Positions 35,366 to 48,312 of a stretch of 64,000 bases of DNA are shown here, piece after piece. Each line of letters opens with the position of its first letter. Position 1 is the stretch's first letter. The DNA comes from Calliphora vicina (lineage: Eukaryota > Arthropoda > Insecta > Diptera > Calliphoridae), in NCBI RefSeq assembly GCF_958450345.1, contig NC_088783.1, positions 23,315,701 to 23,379,700 of the forward strand, in the 5' to 3' direction. A model generated the notes under the pieces. That model saw only the letters and a program-made list of their open reading frames with translations, did not search any database and was not told the DNA's origin. A program made the translations under genes and the position numbers.

Positions 35366-37029
35366 TATTAGTTGAAGGGATATTAAGGTTTATTTATTTA
35401 TTTTTTTAATTTTGCTCGATCTTTTTATGGTTTTTTAAATGTAACGGGCCTACGGGTCGACATTTTTTTTAATTATCACCTATATTGGCGATAAAATAAA
35501 AAAATCTTGCTAACATTCATCTTGGGCCTTTAAATAGTTACACGCATCCAAAGTTGGAACTTGGAAAAAGTACCGTATTTTTTAAGTTTTTTCCCAAAAG
35601 GAGCATATATTACAATTTTTATATGATCCGGAAAGAACAAAAGCATATAAAGTAAATTTTGGCTCACCTAAGCGGACACAACACCCCCCAGACCAATCCA
35701 AATTTGGTAAATTTTTTTTAAAAAATTTTGATTTGAGTAAAAAATTCTAAATAGGCAAAGCACCGATCCTCAAAACCGCTGCATATTTGTATAACCTTGT
35801 ATGCTTAATAAATACTTGCAAAGTTCTTTTACTATCACATGATAAATAAGGTCACAGTAAGCACTTGTCTAAAAAACTCAATTTTTAGAACACATTTTCT
35901 CCGATTTAGGAATTTCGGTATTTGAAAATAAAAAATGTCATAAATTATTAAGTCCCTGATTTAAGGACATTTGAGTTTATATTAGCACCAAATTTTGTTA
36001 TGATATCTTTAACCATACAATTTTACATTAATTCAAATTTTATAGTTTTCTTCATGAAAAATCACCATATTATAATTTTTTAAGTTTTTAAGGTAAATGA
36101 CGTTCCAAAAATTTATAAAATTATTTAATTTTACAAAAAGATCAATCTTCAAGTCATAGGATTTTCAACAGTATCAAAAACTAAAACAAAAAGCCTTTAT
36201 TTATTCCTCAGAAGTTCCACAAACCTTGCCCCTTTTGAAAAATGTGTACGTTTTTTCATATACATATTTCATGCAAAAAATAAATAAATAATCTTAAATA
36301 TCTCTTGAAATAAAAAAGACAACTTACAAATGGATGCATGGTTTTTGTATACCTCCTTAAGGACTAAGTATATTTTAAATTTCAGCTCATTCGAATCATA
36401 CTTGGATTTTTGGCGATTTTTATAAAAAATGTGAGACTCGAGGTGGAGTGTAATTTTGCTAATTAAGCGTAAAGAGCTTTATTTACAACTTTTGTATCTC
36501 GGAGACCCCCACTGAAAATTTTCTGCAAAGATTTTCGTGGAATATTTTAATCCTTAAGTGTCCTTTTTAAAAGGACTTTTTTGATTTTCTCGAAATAAGG
36601 ATCAAATTGACCCCTAAAGAGAGCAGATAGATGGTTAAGATTTTCCACAAAAATTATCCCCATAAAATTCCACAATATAAATCTGACAATAATAATTCTC
36701 TCAGACAATAGCTTATAAAATTTTGTTCAGTTAGTATAATGTTCCCTTTCATCAAAAAACTAAAATGGACTATAAATTTATTCTACAAAAATGATCTCGT
36801 CAACATGCTCTTTCAGAATTATAGGGTCGCTATTCTGCTCCAAAAATGCTGTTTGACAGTGTTATTATAACAACACTTTCTTCTGATTGTGCCTTTTGCT
36901 TATTCGATGTAAATAAATACAGATTTTAATGGAACTTTTGGAATATCTACAAAATTGATGAACTTAGAACTATGAGTCATATGTATATTTCTCAATGTGT
37001 ACAAATAATGAAATTTGAAAAAATATAAT
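35366..37029. other. AT-rich DNA with a copy of repeat C
   Basis: It includes repeat C at 36343-36445 and a GC-richer patch at ~35430-35460. The rest is AT-rich and featureless, probably old decayed transposons. No reading frame of interest. Confidence 0.35.
36343..36445 (+). repeat. Dispersed repeat C, second copy
   Basis: Homologous to the reverse complement of 33495-33600 (shared GTATTTTAAATTTCAGCTC-like and TGGATTTTTGGC blocks). Confidence 0.6.
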
Positions 37030-37030
37030 A

Positions 37031-37532
37031 AGGGTCCTCATGTAAACGCTTAAAAGCCTCGCAAACTGTGCAATCTGTGCATTTTTACACTCTCGCAAAT
37101 GAAATGTTAAAACATGTATGGAAATTCGTTTGCACAACTCCGATAAGTTTGCGCGACAATTTAAACTCGCAAACTTGAATTTATTGTGCATTTGATGAAT
37201 CAGCTGCTTTTGCTGCTGAAAACCTAAAACCTATTAAATGACATTGTGTATGAAAACATTAACCAACAGCTAGAACATAAGCAAAATCCTCCAAACTATG
37301 TATACCACCGTTTGTTCCAAAGATTTAACTTTCATTCAACATTTTAAAATTAAAATTTATACAATTTGAAAAAAAATTATTAAAGCTTTTGTTGAATTTA
37401 TGTATTTTTATTTGACAAATATAAATTTTCTGTATAAACTTGCACAAAATTGAAAAGGTGGGTTCATGAAACATGTCGCGCAAATTTGCCCATTTGCACA
37501 AATGGGAAACTTAAGCGTTTAAATGAGTACCC
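37031..37532. mobile_element. TA-flanked MITE, TIR AGGGTMCTCATKTAAACGCT
   Basis: AGGGTCCTCATGTAAACGCT at the left is inverted at the right as AGCGTTTAAATGAGTACCCT (18 of 20). Both ends are followed by TA (37029-37030 and 37533-37534). Subterminal TTTGCG/CGCAAA motifs recur in both orientations. It is structurally similar to the MITE at 7042-7522 but a different family. Confidence 0.87.
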
Positions 37533-37534
37533 TT

Positions 37535-38963
37535 AATGTATAAGAGTTAAAGCATAAACGCAAGTCTATAAGTTCTAAGCAGATAAAATTATGCTTTAAA
37601 TTTAATTAAAAGCGAATCGCAAGAGTGAAGTTATGGTTGCAGAGATGAAAATTTTTTTGTTACGAACCCCTTAAAACTAATGTATTAATTATTTGATATC
37701 GATTATGTAGACAATATTCAAAGATTCCTTTCTAAACACACATGGATTGTAACATAGAAAACTAGTTATTAATTTATTTTAACCTCAAGCTATGATTAGT
37801 TTTATAACCACCTACCCCTTCATCAACAACTACCTATCTTTCAAGTTCTAACAAATCTGTTTGATTATTATTTTTATATTACAAGCAGTCTACGTATTAA
37901 CCCACCTCCATGGCACATGCGTGTCTAAGAAACTTTGGTTAAAGAAGAAAAGTGAACTGCACTTTGCACAAATTGCGACATCATTAGACAAAATAATTAC
38001 CCTTACCTGTCAATATAGTGTTTCAATTGTAGCCTTAAGCATGTGTAAGACTGCATTTTTCTTTACCCTCAGCTACATTAGAATATTTGCACAACCATCA
38101 TTTCTCATTTACTTATTTAGTCATATTTCTATAAAGTTCTTTTTTTTTCATATAATATTTTTACTCACATCTGTAACATCTAACTCGTCTAAATAATAAT
38201 GAATATAAAGTTTGTAAAAGCCCCCAGAGTTTTGAAGGGAACAATATTTTGCTGTGACGACTGCTGCAGAGGCTGTAAAGTGCAATAGGGCGAAGAGTGT
38301 CGTGTGCGGAATGTTTGGTTGGGTTGACATAAATGTAAGTGTTTAGTCGTCGGCGTCTAGTCATTACACTCATACAATTAATAAAATACACATATACCCT
38401 CACACTAACACACATTTATACGAAAATAGTCACAAAAAAAGGAGTAATATTGTTTGTATGTAGTAAGGGTTTATGTGTAAACAAAATTTCTATAAAAGTT
38501 GTTTTCTTTCACCTTTTTTTCGAGCATTTACAGAAAATATTTTCTAAATATGAGGATTTTTTTTATTTTTTTGCCAGTTTTGTTAATATGAGTAGGTGTT
38601 TAAAATAAATGACTGTTTGTGTGTGTGTTGCGCGTGTTTGTGTTGTAGTGGTATTGGGTATCTGCCCAATTGTAATTAAAAATATTTATATTTAGAGAGA
38701 CTACTCACTCACATACACATACGAGTAGATGATAGCAAAACAACAGCAGCAGCAAAAACAAAAAATGTTTGCAATTATTTGTATTTTCATACCGAAATAT
38801 AAACGTAAAAAAAATTCTAAAAATATAAAAGTTTTGGATCCCTTTTTATAGATACATATATACTCTCTTAGTAGTATACAGTGGGCTACTAAGCTGTCAT
38901 TAAAATTATCATAGACATTTAATAAAATCATTAAAGCTTTAAACTAACTTTTGGAACTAAAAA
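37535..38963. other. Apparently unique non-coding DNA
   Basis: No gene found. The 111-codon frame at 37861-38196 is hydrophobic because of poly-T and shows no domain. Microsatellite-like ACTCACACATAC tracts occur near 38385-38420 and 38705-38730. Confidence 0.4.
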
Positions 38964-39055
38964 CCAACCACCATAAAGTATGCCGATCGACTCAGAATCA
39001 CTTTCTGAGACGACTTAACGATGTCCGTCAATCTGTTTGGCTGGCTGGCAAAGTA
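38964..39055 (+). mobile_element. 5' portion of the HINE copy that hosts the satellite
   Basis: CACCATAAAGTATGCCGATC, then CACTTTCTGAGACGAC, GATGTCCGTC and GGCTGGCTGG are the family 5' core in the right order. The extreme 5' end is missing. It runs directly into the first satellite monomer. Confidence 0.85.
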
Positions 39056-42000
39056 CAGACCATTATTTACCAATAAATAGCCATTTTTAAGTTTTACTGG
39101 AATTTCATATAAAAAATCGAATTTTGGTTGAAAATATAAGTGATCACAGATGATCGTTCTTTTTCCATTTGGACCAATATTTACCGACTTATAGCCTTTT
39201 ATGTTTTATTTGATTTTCATATAAAAAATTGAAATTTGGTTGAAAATATAAGTGATCACAGATGTTCGTCCTTTTTCCATTTAGACCAGTATTTACCGAC
39301 TTATAGCCACTTTTATGTTTTACTTGAATTTCATATAAAAAATTGAATTTTGGTTGCAAATATAAGTGATCACAGATGATCGTCCTTTTTCCATTTAGAC
39401 CAGTATTTAACGACTTATAGCCACTTTTATGTTTTAGTTGATTTTCATATAAAAAATCGAATTTTGGTTGAAAATATAAGTGATCACAGATGATCGTCCT
39501 TTTTCCATTTGGACCACTATTTACCGACTTATAGCCACTTTTATGTTTTACTTGATTTTCATATAAAAAATTGAATTTTGGTTGAAAATATAAGTGATCA
39601 CATATATTTTCCGACTTATAGCCACTTTTAGGTTTTACTTGAATTTCATAGAAAAATCGAATTTTGGTTGAAAATAAAAGTGATCACAGATGATCGTCCT
39701 TTTTCCATTTGGAAAAGTATTTACCGACTTATAGCCACTTTTATGTTTTACTCGAATTTCATATAAAAAATCGAAATTTGGTTGAAAATAGAAGTGATCA
39801 CAGATGATCGTCTTTTTTCCATTTGGACCAATATTTACCGACTTATAGCCACTTTTATGTTTTATTTGATTTTCATATAAAAAATTGAATTTTGGTTGAA
39901 AATATAAGTGATCACAGATGATCGTCCTTTTTCCATTTGGACCAGTATTTACCGACTTATAGCCACTTTTAGGTTTTACTTGAATTTCATATAAAAAATC
40001 GAAATTTGGTTGAAAATATAAGTGATCACAGATGATCGTCCTTTTTCCATTTAGACCAGTATTTAACGACTTATAGCCACTTTTATGTTTTAGTTGATTT
40101 TCATATAAAAATCGAATTTTGGTTGAAAATATAAGTGATCACAGATGATCGTCCTTTTTCCATTTGGACCAATATTTACCGACTTATAGCCACTTTTATG
40201 TTTTATTTGATTTTCATATAAAAAAATATAAGTGATCACAGATGATCGTCCTTTTTCCATTTAGACCAGTATTTAACGACTTATAGCCACTTTTATGTTT
40301 TAGTTGATTTTCATATAAAAAATCGAATTTTGGTTGAAAATATAAGTGATCACAGATGATCGTCCTTTTTCCATTTGGACCACTATTTACCGACTTATAG
40401 CCACTTTTATGTTTTACTTGATTTTCATATAAAAAATTGAATTTTGGTTGAAAATATAAGTGATCACATATATTTTCCGACTTATAGCCACTTTTAGGTT
40501 TTACTTGAATTTCATAGAAAAATCGAATTTTGGTTGAAAATAAAAGTGATCACAGATGATCGTCCTTTTTCCATTTGGAAAAGTATTTACCGACTTATAG
40601 CCACTTTTATGTTTTACTCGAATTTCATATAAAAAATCGAAATTTGGTTGAAAATAGAAGTGATCACAGATGATCGTCTTTTTTCCATTTGGACCAATAT
40701 TTACCGACTTATAGCCACTTTTATGTTTTATTTGATTTTCATATAAAAAATTGAATTTTGGTTGAAAATATAAGTGATCACAGATGATCGTCCTTTTTCC
40801 ATTTGGACCAGTATTTACCGACTTATAGCCACTTTTAGGTTTTACTTGAATTTCATATAAAAAATCGAAATTTGGTTGAAAATATAAGTGATCACAGATG
40901 AACGTCCTTTTTCCATTTAGACCAGTATTTAACGACTTATAGCCACTTTTATGTTTTAGTTGATTTTCATATAAAAATCGAATTTTGGTTGAAAATATAA
41001 GTGATCACAGATGATCGTCCTTTTTCCATTTGGACCAATATTTACCGACTTATAGCCACTTTTATGTTTTATTTGATTTTCATATAAAAAATTGAATTTT
41101 GGTTGAAAATATAAGTGATCACATATATTTTCCGACTTATAGCCACTTTTAGGTTTTACTTGAATTTCATAGAAAAATCGAATTTTGGTTGAAAATATAA
41201 GTGATCACAGATGATCGTCCTTTTTCCATTTGGAAAAGTATTTACCGACTTATAGCCACTTTTATGTTTTACTCGAATTTCATATAAAAAATCGAAATTT
41301 GGTTGAAAATAGAAGTGATCACAGATGATCGTCTTTTTTCCATTTGGACCAATATTTACCGACTTATAGCCACTTTTATGTTTTATTTGATTTTCATATA
41401 AAAAATTGAATTTTGGTTGAAAATATAAGTGATCACAGATGATCGTCCTTTTTCCATTTAGACCAGTATTTAACGACTTATAGCCACTTTCATGTTTTAG
41501 TTGATTTTCATATAAAAAATTGAATTTTGGTAGAAAATATAAGTGATCACAGATGATCGTCCTTTTTCCATTTGGACCAATATTTACCGACTTATAGCCA
41601 CTTTTAGGTTTTACTTGAATTTCATATAAAAAATCGAAATTTGGTTGAAAATATAGGTGATCACAGATGATCGTCCTTTTTCCATTTGGACCAATATTTA
41701 CCGACTTATAGCCACTTTTATGTTTTATTTGATTTTCATATAAAAAATTGAATTTTGGTTGAAAATATAAGTGATCACAGATGATCGTCCTTTTTCCATT
41801 TAGACCAGTATTTAACGACTTATAGCCACTTTTATGTTTTAGTTGATTTTCATATAAAAATCGAATTTTGGTTTTTACCGACTTATAGCCACTTACCGAC
41901 TTATAGCCACTTTTAGGTTCATATAAAAAATCGAATTTTGGTTGAAAATATAAGTGATCACAGATGATCGTCCTTTTTCCATTTGGACCAATATTTACCG

Positions 42001-45000
42001 ACTTATAGCCACTTTTATGTTTTATTTGAATTTCATATAAAAAATTGAATTTTGGTTGAAAATATAAGTGATCACAGATGATCGTCCTTTTTCCATTTGG
42101 ACTAGTATTTACCGACTTATAGCCACTTTTATGTTTTACTTGAATTTCATATAAAAAATTTAATTTTGGTTGAAAATATAAGTGATAACAGATGATCGTC
42201 CTTTTTCCATTTGGACCAGTATTTACCGACTTATAGCCACTTTTATGTTTTACTTCAATTTCATATAAAAAATCGAATTTTGATTGAAAATATAAGTGAT
42301 CACAGATGATCGTCTTTTTTCCATTCGGACCACTATTTACCGACTTATGGCCACTTTTATGTTTTACTTGAATTTCATATAAAAAATCTAATTTTGATTG
42401 AAAATATAAGTGATCACAGATGATCGTCCTTTTGCCATTTGGACCACTATTTACCGACTTATAACCACTTTTATATTTTACTTGATTTTTGCATAAAAAA
42501 TCTATTTTTCGCAGAAAATATAATCACAGACGCTCGCAATTTTTCAATTTGGACTACTATTTACCGACTTATAGCCACTTTTATGTTTTACTTGATTTTT
42601 ATATAAAAAATCGATTTACAGTTGAAAATATAAGTGATCACAGATGATCGTCCTTTTTCCATTTGGACCACTATTTACCGACTTATAGCGACTTCTACGT
42701 TTTACTTGAATTTCTTATAAAAAATTGAATTTTGGTTGAAAATATAAGTGGTAACAGATGATCGTCCTTTTTCCATTTGGACCAGTATTTACCGACTTAT
42801 AGCCACTTTTATGTTTTACTTGATTTTCATATAAAAATCGAATTTTGGTTGAAATATAAGTGATCACAGATGATCGTCCTTTTTCCATTTGGACGACTAT
42901 TTACCGACTTATAGCGACTTCTATGTTTTACTTGAATTTCTTATAAAAAATTGAATTTTGGTTGAAAATATAAGTGATAACAAATGATCGTCATTTTTCC
43001 ATTTGGACCAGTATTTACTAGGGTATTCAATTAATCGGGTTTCTGGTTTAATCGGTTAATCGAGCAAATAATTAATCGAGGTTTAGATTTAATCGGTTAA
43101 TAATCGGTTAATTTAAAATTATTCGATTAACCGAATAATTTATATTTTCATTTCAAATTGAAAATACAACAACGAAGTTTGTATACAGAAACACAAAAAA
43201 ATGGCAAATAAGGTATTTGAGATCATTTTTGTAAACATATCGCCTATTTGCTGCAACAACATCATTACTCAAAATCCCTGAACTGAGTAATACAAAATAT
43301 GCGCTGTTTTAAAATCTTTCATATAGTTTTATCAGTTTTCAAAAAAATAAATTATTTTTTGTGTGAGGGTGTTTTTTTGTTGTAAACATTGCAAAAATTC
43401 ATGTTTTCTCGTATATTTGATAAGTAAAAATTTGGGTTTAATACAGGTTAGAAAGATATTAAAATCTCCTATTTAAATTTCTGAAATCGCATGACTTGTT
43501 GAAAATTTATTTAAGAAATAGTAAAATGTCATAAAATATTCAAAGATGTTTTTCTCTAAACGATTTTTTTTGAATTATGACGTTGTTGCAGCAATTGAGC
43601 GTTGTGTGAGGTTTTTATAGTTTTAGTGAGATCTTCTGAAATAATCTTTTATAAAAAGAATATAATTTAAACGATTTTTTTCTTTAGATTTAATAAAACT
43701 TTTCTTGGAAAAAATTCTCTCACTGATTGTATATTTTGGAGAAATCAAGAATATTCCTTTTTATATTGTTTTAGATATTGATTAATTTAATAGTTTCGTT
43801 CAGTTATGATAAAAGACTCATTTCAAAAAAAAGTTTCTTCTATACATGTAAAAACAAACAAAGTTTCAAATACATGTAAATTCAATATGTCAGTTGTTAT
43901 ACATACTCACTAAACATGTTTATTGGATGTTCAAAAAATATCTAATTTTAATTTGAAATTTGTATTTGAATTGAAATGGAAAAATAAATACAAAAAAAAA
44001 GGAATTTCGGTTAATCGGTTAATCGACACAAATTAATCGGTTTATTTGTTATTTGAAAATCGGCAATTTCAAATTATTCGAACAGTTAACCGTCCAAAAT
44101 TAATCGGTTAACCGATTAACGGTTAATCGATTGAATACCCTAGTATTTACCGACTTATAGCCACTTTTATGTTTTACTTGATTTTCATATAAAAATCGAA
44201 TTTTGGTTGAAATATAAGTGATCACAGATGATCGTCCTTTTTCCATTTGGACGACTATTTACCGACTTATAGCGACTTCTATGTTTTACTTGAATTTCTT
44301 ATAAAAAATTGAATTTTGGTTGAAAATATAAGTGATAACAGATGATCGTCCTTTTTCCATTTGGACCAGTATTTACCGACTTATAGCCACTTTTGTGTTT
44401 TACTTCAATTTCATATAAAAAATCGAATTTTGATTGAAAATATAAGTGATCACAGATGATCGTCCTTTTTCCATTTGGACCAGTATTTAACGACTTATAG
44501 CCACTTTTGTGTTTTACTTCAATTTCATATAAAAAATCGAATTTTGATTGAAAATATAAGTGATCACAGATGATCGTCCTTTTTCCATTTGGACCAGTAT
44601 TTACCGACTTATAGCCACTTTTGTGTTTTACTTCAATTTCATATAAAAAATCGAATTTTGATTGAAAATACAAGTGATCACAGGTGATCGTCCTTTTTCC
44701 ATTTGGACCAGTATTTACCGACTTATTGCCACTTTTATGTTTTACTTGATTTTCGTATAAAAAATCGATTTATAGTTAAAAATATAAGTGATCACTGATG
44801 ATCGTCCTTTTTCCATTTGGACCACTATTTAACGACTTATAGCCACTTTTATGTTTTACTCGAATTTCATATAAAAAATTGAATTTTGGCTGAAAATATA
44901 AGTGAACACAGATGATCGCAATTTTTCAATTTGGACCACTTTTTACCGACTTATAGCCACTTTACTTGATTTACTTGAATTTCATATAAAAAATCGAATT

Positions 45001-46573
45001 TTGGCTGAAAATATTAGTGATCACAGATGATCGTCCTTTTTCCATTTGGACCGCTATTTACCGACTTATAACCACTTTTATATTTTACTTGCATTTCATA
45101 TAAAAAATCGATTTATAGTTGAAAATATAAGTGATCACAGATGATCGTCCTTTTTCCATTTGGACCAGTATTTACCGACTTATAGCCACTTTTAGGTTTT
45201 ACTTGATTTTCATATAAAAATCGAATTTTGGTTGAAAATAGAAGTGATCACAGATGATCTTTTTCCATTTGCACCACTATTTACCGACTTATAGCCACTT
45301 TTATGTTTTACTTGAATTTCATATAAAAAATTGATTTTTGGTTGAAAATATAAGTGATCACAGATGATCGTCCTTTTTCCATTTGGACCAATATTTACCG
45401 ACTTATAGCCACTTTTATGTTCTATTTGATTTTCATATAAAAAATTGAATTTTGGTTGAAAATATAAGTGATCACAGATGATCGTCCTTTTGCCATTTGG
45501 ACCAGTCTTTACCGACTTATAGCCACTTTTATGTTTTACTTGAATTTCATATAAAATATCGAATTTTGGTTGAAAATATAAGTGATCACAGATGATCGTC
45601 CTTTTTCCATTTGGACCAATATTTACCGACTTATAGCCACTTTTATGTTCTATTTGATTTTCATATAAAAAATTGAATTTTGGTTGAAAATATAAGTGAT
45701 CACAGATGAGCGTCCTTTTTCCATTTGGACCAGTATTTACCGACTTATAGCCACTTTTAGGTTTTACTTGAATTTCATATAAAAATCGAATTTTGGTTGA
45801 AAATATAAGTGATCACAGATGATCGTCCTTTTTCCATTTAGACCAGTATTTACCGACTTATAGCCACTTTTATATTTTACTTGATTTTTATATAAAAAAT
45901 CGATTTATAGTTGAAAATATAAGTGATCACAGATGTTCATCCTTTTTCCATTTGGACCACTATTTAACGACTTATAGCCACTTTTATGTTTTACTTGATT
46001 TTCATATAAATAATCGAATTTTGGTTGAAAATATAAGTGATCACAGATGATCGTCCTTTTTCCATTTAGACCAGTATTTACCGACTTATAGCCACTTTTA
46101 TATTTTACTTGATTTTTATATAAAAAATCGATTTATAGTTGAAAATATAAGTGATCACAGATGTTCATCCTTTTTCCATTTGGACCACTATTTAACGACT
46201 TATAGCCACTTTTATGTTTTACTTGATTTTCATATAAATAATCGAATTTTGGTTGAAAATATAAGTGATCACAGATGATCGTCCTTTTTCCATTTAGACC
46301 AGTATTTACCGACTTATAGCCACTTTTATATTTTACTTGATTTTTATATAAAAAATCGATTTATAGTTGAAAATATAAGTGATCACAGATGTTCATCCTT
46401 TTTCCATTTGGACCACTATTTAACGACTTATAGCCACTTTTATGTTTTACTTGATTTTCATATAAATAATCGAATTTTGGTTGAAAATATAAGTGATCAC
46501 AGATGATCGTCCTTTTTCCATTTGGACCACTATTTACCGACTTATAGCCACTTTTATGTTTTACTTGATTTTC
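39056..46573 (+). repeat. Satellite array: ~56 head-to-tail copies of a 114-bp monomer
   Basis: A unit of ~114 bp repeats in one orientation throughout. Its landmarks in order are GATCGTCCTTTTTCCATTTG, GACCAGTATTTACCGACTTA, TAGCCACTTTTATG, TTTTACTTGATTTTCATATA, GAATTTTGGTTGAAAATATA and AAGTGATCACAGAT. Variants include ~100-bp units lacking one segment (TGATCACATATATTTTCCGA at 39595, 40461 and 41116). Two near-identical 866-bp blocks start at ~39378 and ~40244, and 228-bp dimers start at 45841, 46069 and 46297. A hAT-like element interrupts the array at 43019-44142. Unit length 114 is divisible by three, which explains an apparent repeated 38-residue frame on the minus strand. Confidence 0.97.
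43019..44142. mobile_element. hAT-like element inserted in the satellite, TSD GTATTTAC
   Basis: It starts TAGGGTATTCAAT and ends ATTGAATACCCTA. It is flanked by perfect 8-bp duplications of satellite sequence, GTATTTAC (43011-43018 and 44143-44150). Both ends carry many TTAATCGG/CGGTTAATCG motifs in both orientations. At 1,124 bp and without a transposase frame it is non-autonomous. Confidence 0.95.
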
Positions 46574-46770
46574 GTTAGATTTTTGGTTGGAAATTTAACG
46601 AGCATAAATCTCTTAAAATTTTTGGCATCTACATAAAATTCAACTTAAAATTCATGTAGATAAATCACACGACCTAATTTCATGTCGATCGGTCCATCAT
46701 TAGTCGTAGCTCCTATATAAGGCCAACTTCCCAAAATCATTCGCAAAAATAAATTATTGAAAAAGGATTT
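46574..46770 (+). mobile_element. 3' portion of the HINE copy that hosts the satellite
   Basis: After the last monomer the family sequence resumes: AGCATAAATCTCTTAAAATT, AAATCACACGACCTAATTTC, GATCGGTCCATCATTAGTCG and CTCCTATATAAGGCCAACTT, in the same order as full copies. The terminal hairpin is not present. Confidence 0.85.
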
Positions 46771-48312
46771 TGTTCATGTACTTATTGTTTATAGTTGGGC
46801 TGGACCCGAATATTAACTATAACATTACTTTTGTAATTAAAACTAAAACTTTTTGTGCCACGGTTTTAATGCTTACTCACCTCACATTCATTCATATTCA
46901 GAAACAAACGCTCACTTCTACATTAACCGTGTAAGGGTTGCAGGAAATATTATGTACGTGTGTACTTTTACTCTTTTCACTTTTCACATTTCTGTTTTTA
47001 TTTTGTTTTTGTAGTTAACCATTGGCATTATAATGAATTTGAAATTTATAATATAGAAAGTAGAAAGAAAAAAAAAGAGTTAAGGTTGTAATTTTTTACA
47101 ATTTTTATTTATTTTTTGTTCCTAAAGCATCCCTATATAGATTTTTTTCATCTTGTTTTGTTAAATTCTATTCTTTACCCCATCTAGCACTAGAGATGAC
47201 TACTACATACTTCAATTTATTGTGCTCTTTCGTATGTGGAGACAACGATGATGTAATATTTCGTTTTTAACAAAAACAAAAGAACTGAAAGTTGCTTGTA
47301 TCATATGAAGAATAATGTGACACATGCATAAGTACTTTGTTAATTTCTGTTCTCTATATTGTTTTAGATATTTTTTTTAGAAAAAGAAGAAAGAAAAAAA
47401 ACAGAAATATATAAACAAAAGATGCTTTAACATTCAAGATAGTATTGTCTTTGCAATGTCTACTAAAATGTCTTTTTATCCGTGTTATTTTTTTTCTTTA
47501 GTCCTCTATTGTCCCTGGCAAATAGTCTGACTCACACTTTTACTTTTTTTTATTGTTTCAATGGGCAATTTAGATGCAAGACTTCTAGTGTTTTATAGAA
47601 AGTGACATGTTTTGTTCATGTCAATAGTTTGAGGTGGCATGTCTGCGACAAGTATTCAAATAATGTTGTATTTTATTTGGATGCATTAAAAATATTAAAA
47701 TAGCGAAAATATTTTCCCTCTGTTTACAAAAATGTCTCATTTAAGTATTTTACTTTAAAAAAAGAATTATTATTAAGAAGGATTCTTATTACTTTTGCAG
47801 TCCGAACACGCTTGAATGGTACTGATGGTCTAGCTCTAGCTGGAGGTTTGCTGTTCAAGTAACAAAACTGCTGCTTATACCCATAACTATGATTGGTAAT
47901 GGTATTTATAAGTTTGTAATTTCCGCAATACTAAATATCCACAGCGCTAATTAGTATTTAGCAAAATTATTCAAAATTTTAAATTGGAGTTTTTAAGACG
48001 CTATAAAAGTAAATGTACCTTTTATGGCTTCTGATAGGAAAGGGATGTAAACGTTATCCTTGTTCGACATTCATAACTGTGTATTAGAGCATTAAAGAAT
48101 CTTAAAAAGGAAAAAAATTCTTGCGCTGGAAAATTTCTAAAAAAAGGAAATTTATTTTCGATTGTTTCCATGAGAGTTTACCGTTTTTTGAAACTTATAT
48201 AATATTTCAAAAAATATTAATTCAGTTTTCATTTCGATTCCCTAAAAATTTAATAAGATACAAGTGTGAAAGTATAAATGATCCTATGCCGAAAACACAT
48301 GTCAACAAATAC
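46771..48312. other. Apparently unique non-coding DNA
   Basis: No gene or bounded repeat was recognised. It is A/T-rich with poly-A near 47060-47080 and 47380-47400. The frame at 48121-48351 is AT-biased and unrecognised. Confidence 0.4.

Noticed and set aside
44299..44673. Minus-strand frame of 124 residues with three near-identical 38-residue repeats
   Set aside because: It lies inside the 114-bp satellite; because 114 is divisible by three, any stop-free monomer frame repeats. The array-wide monomers carry stops in this frame.
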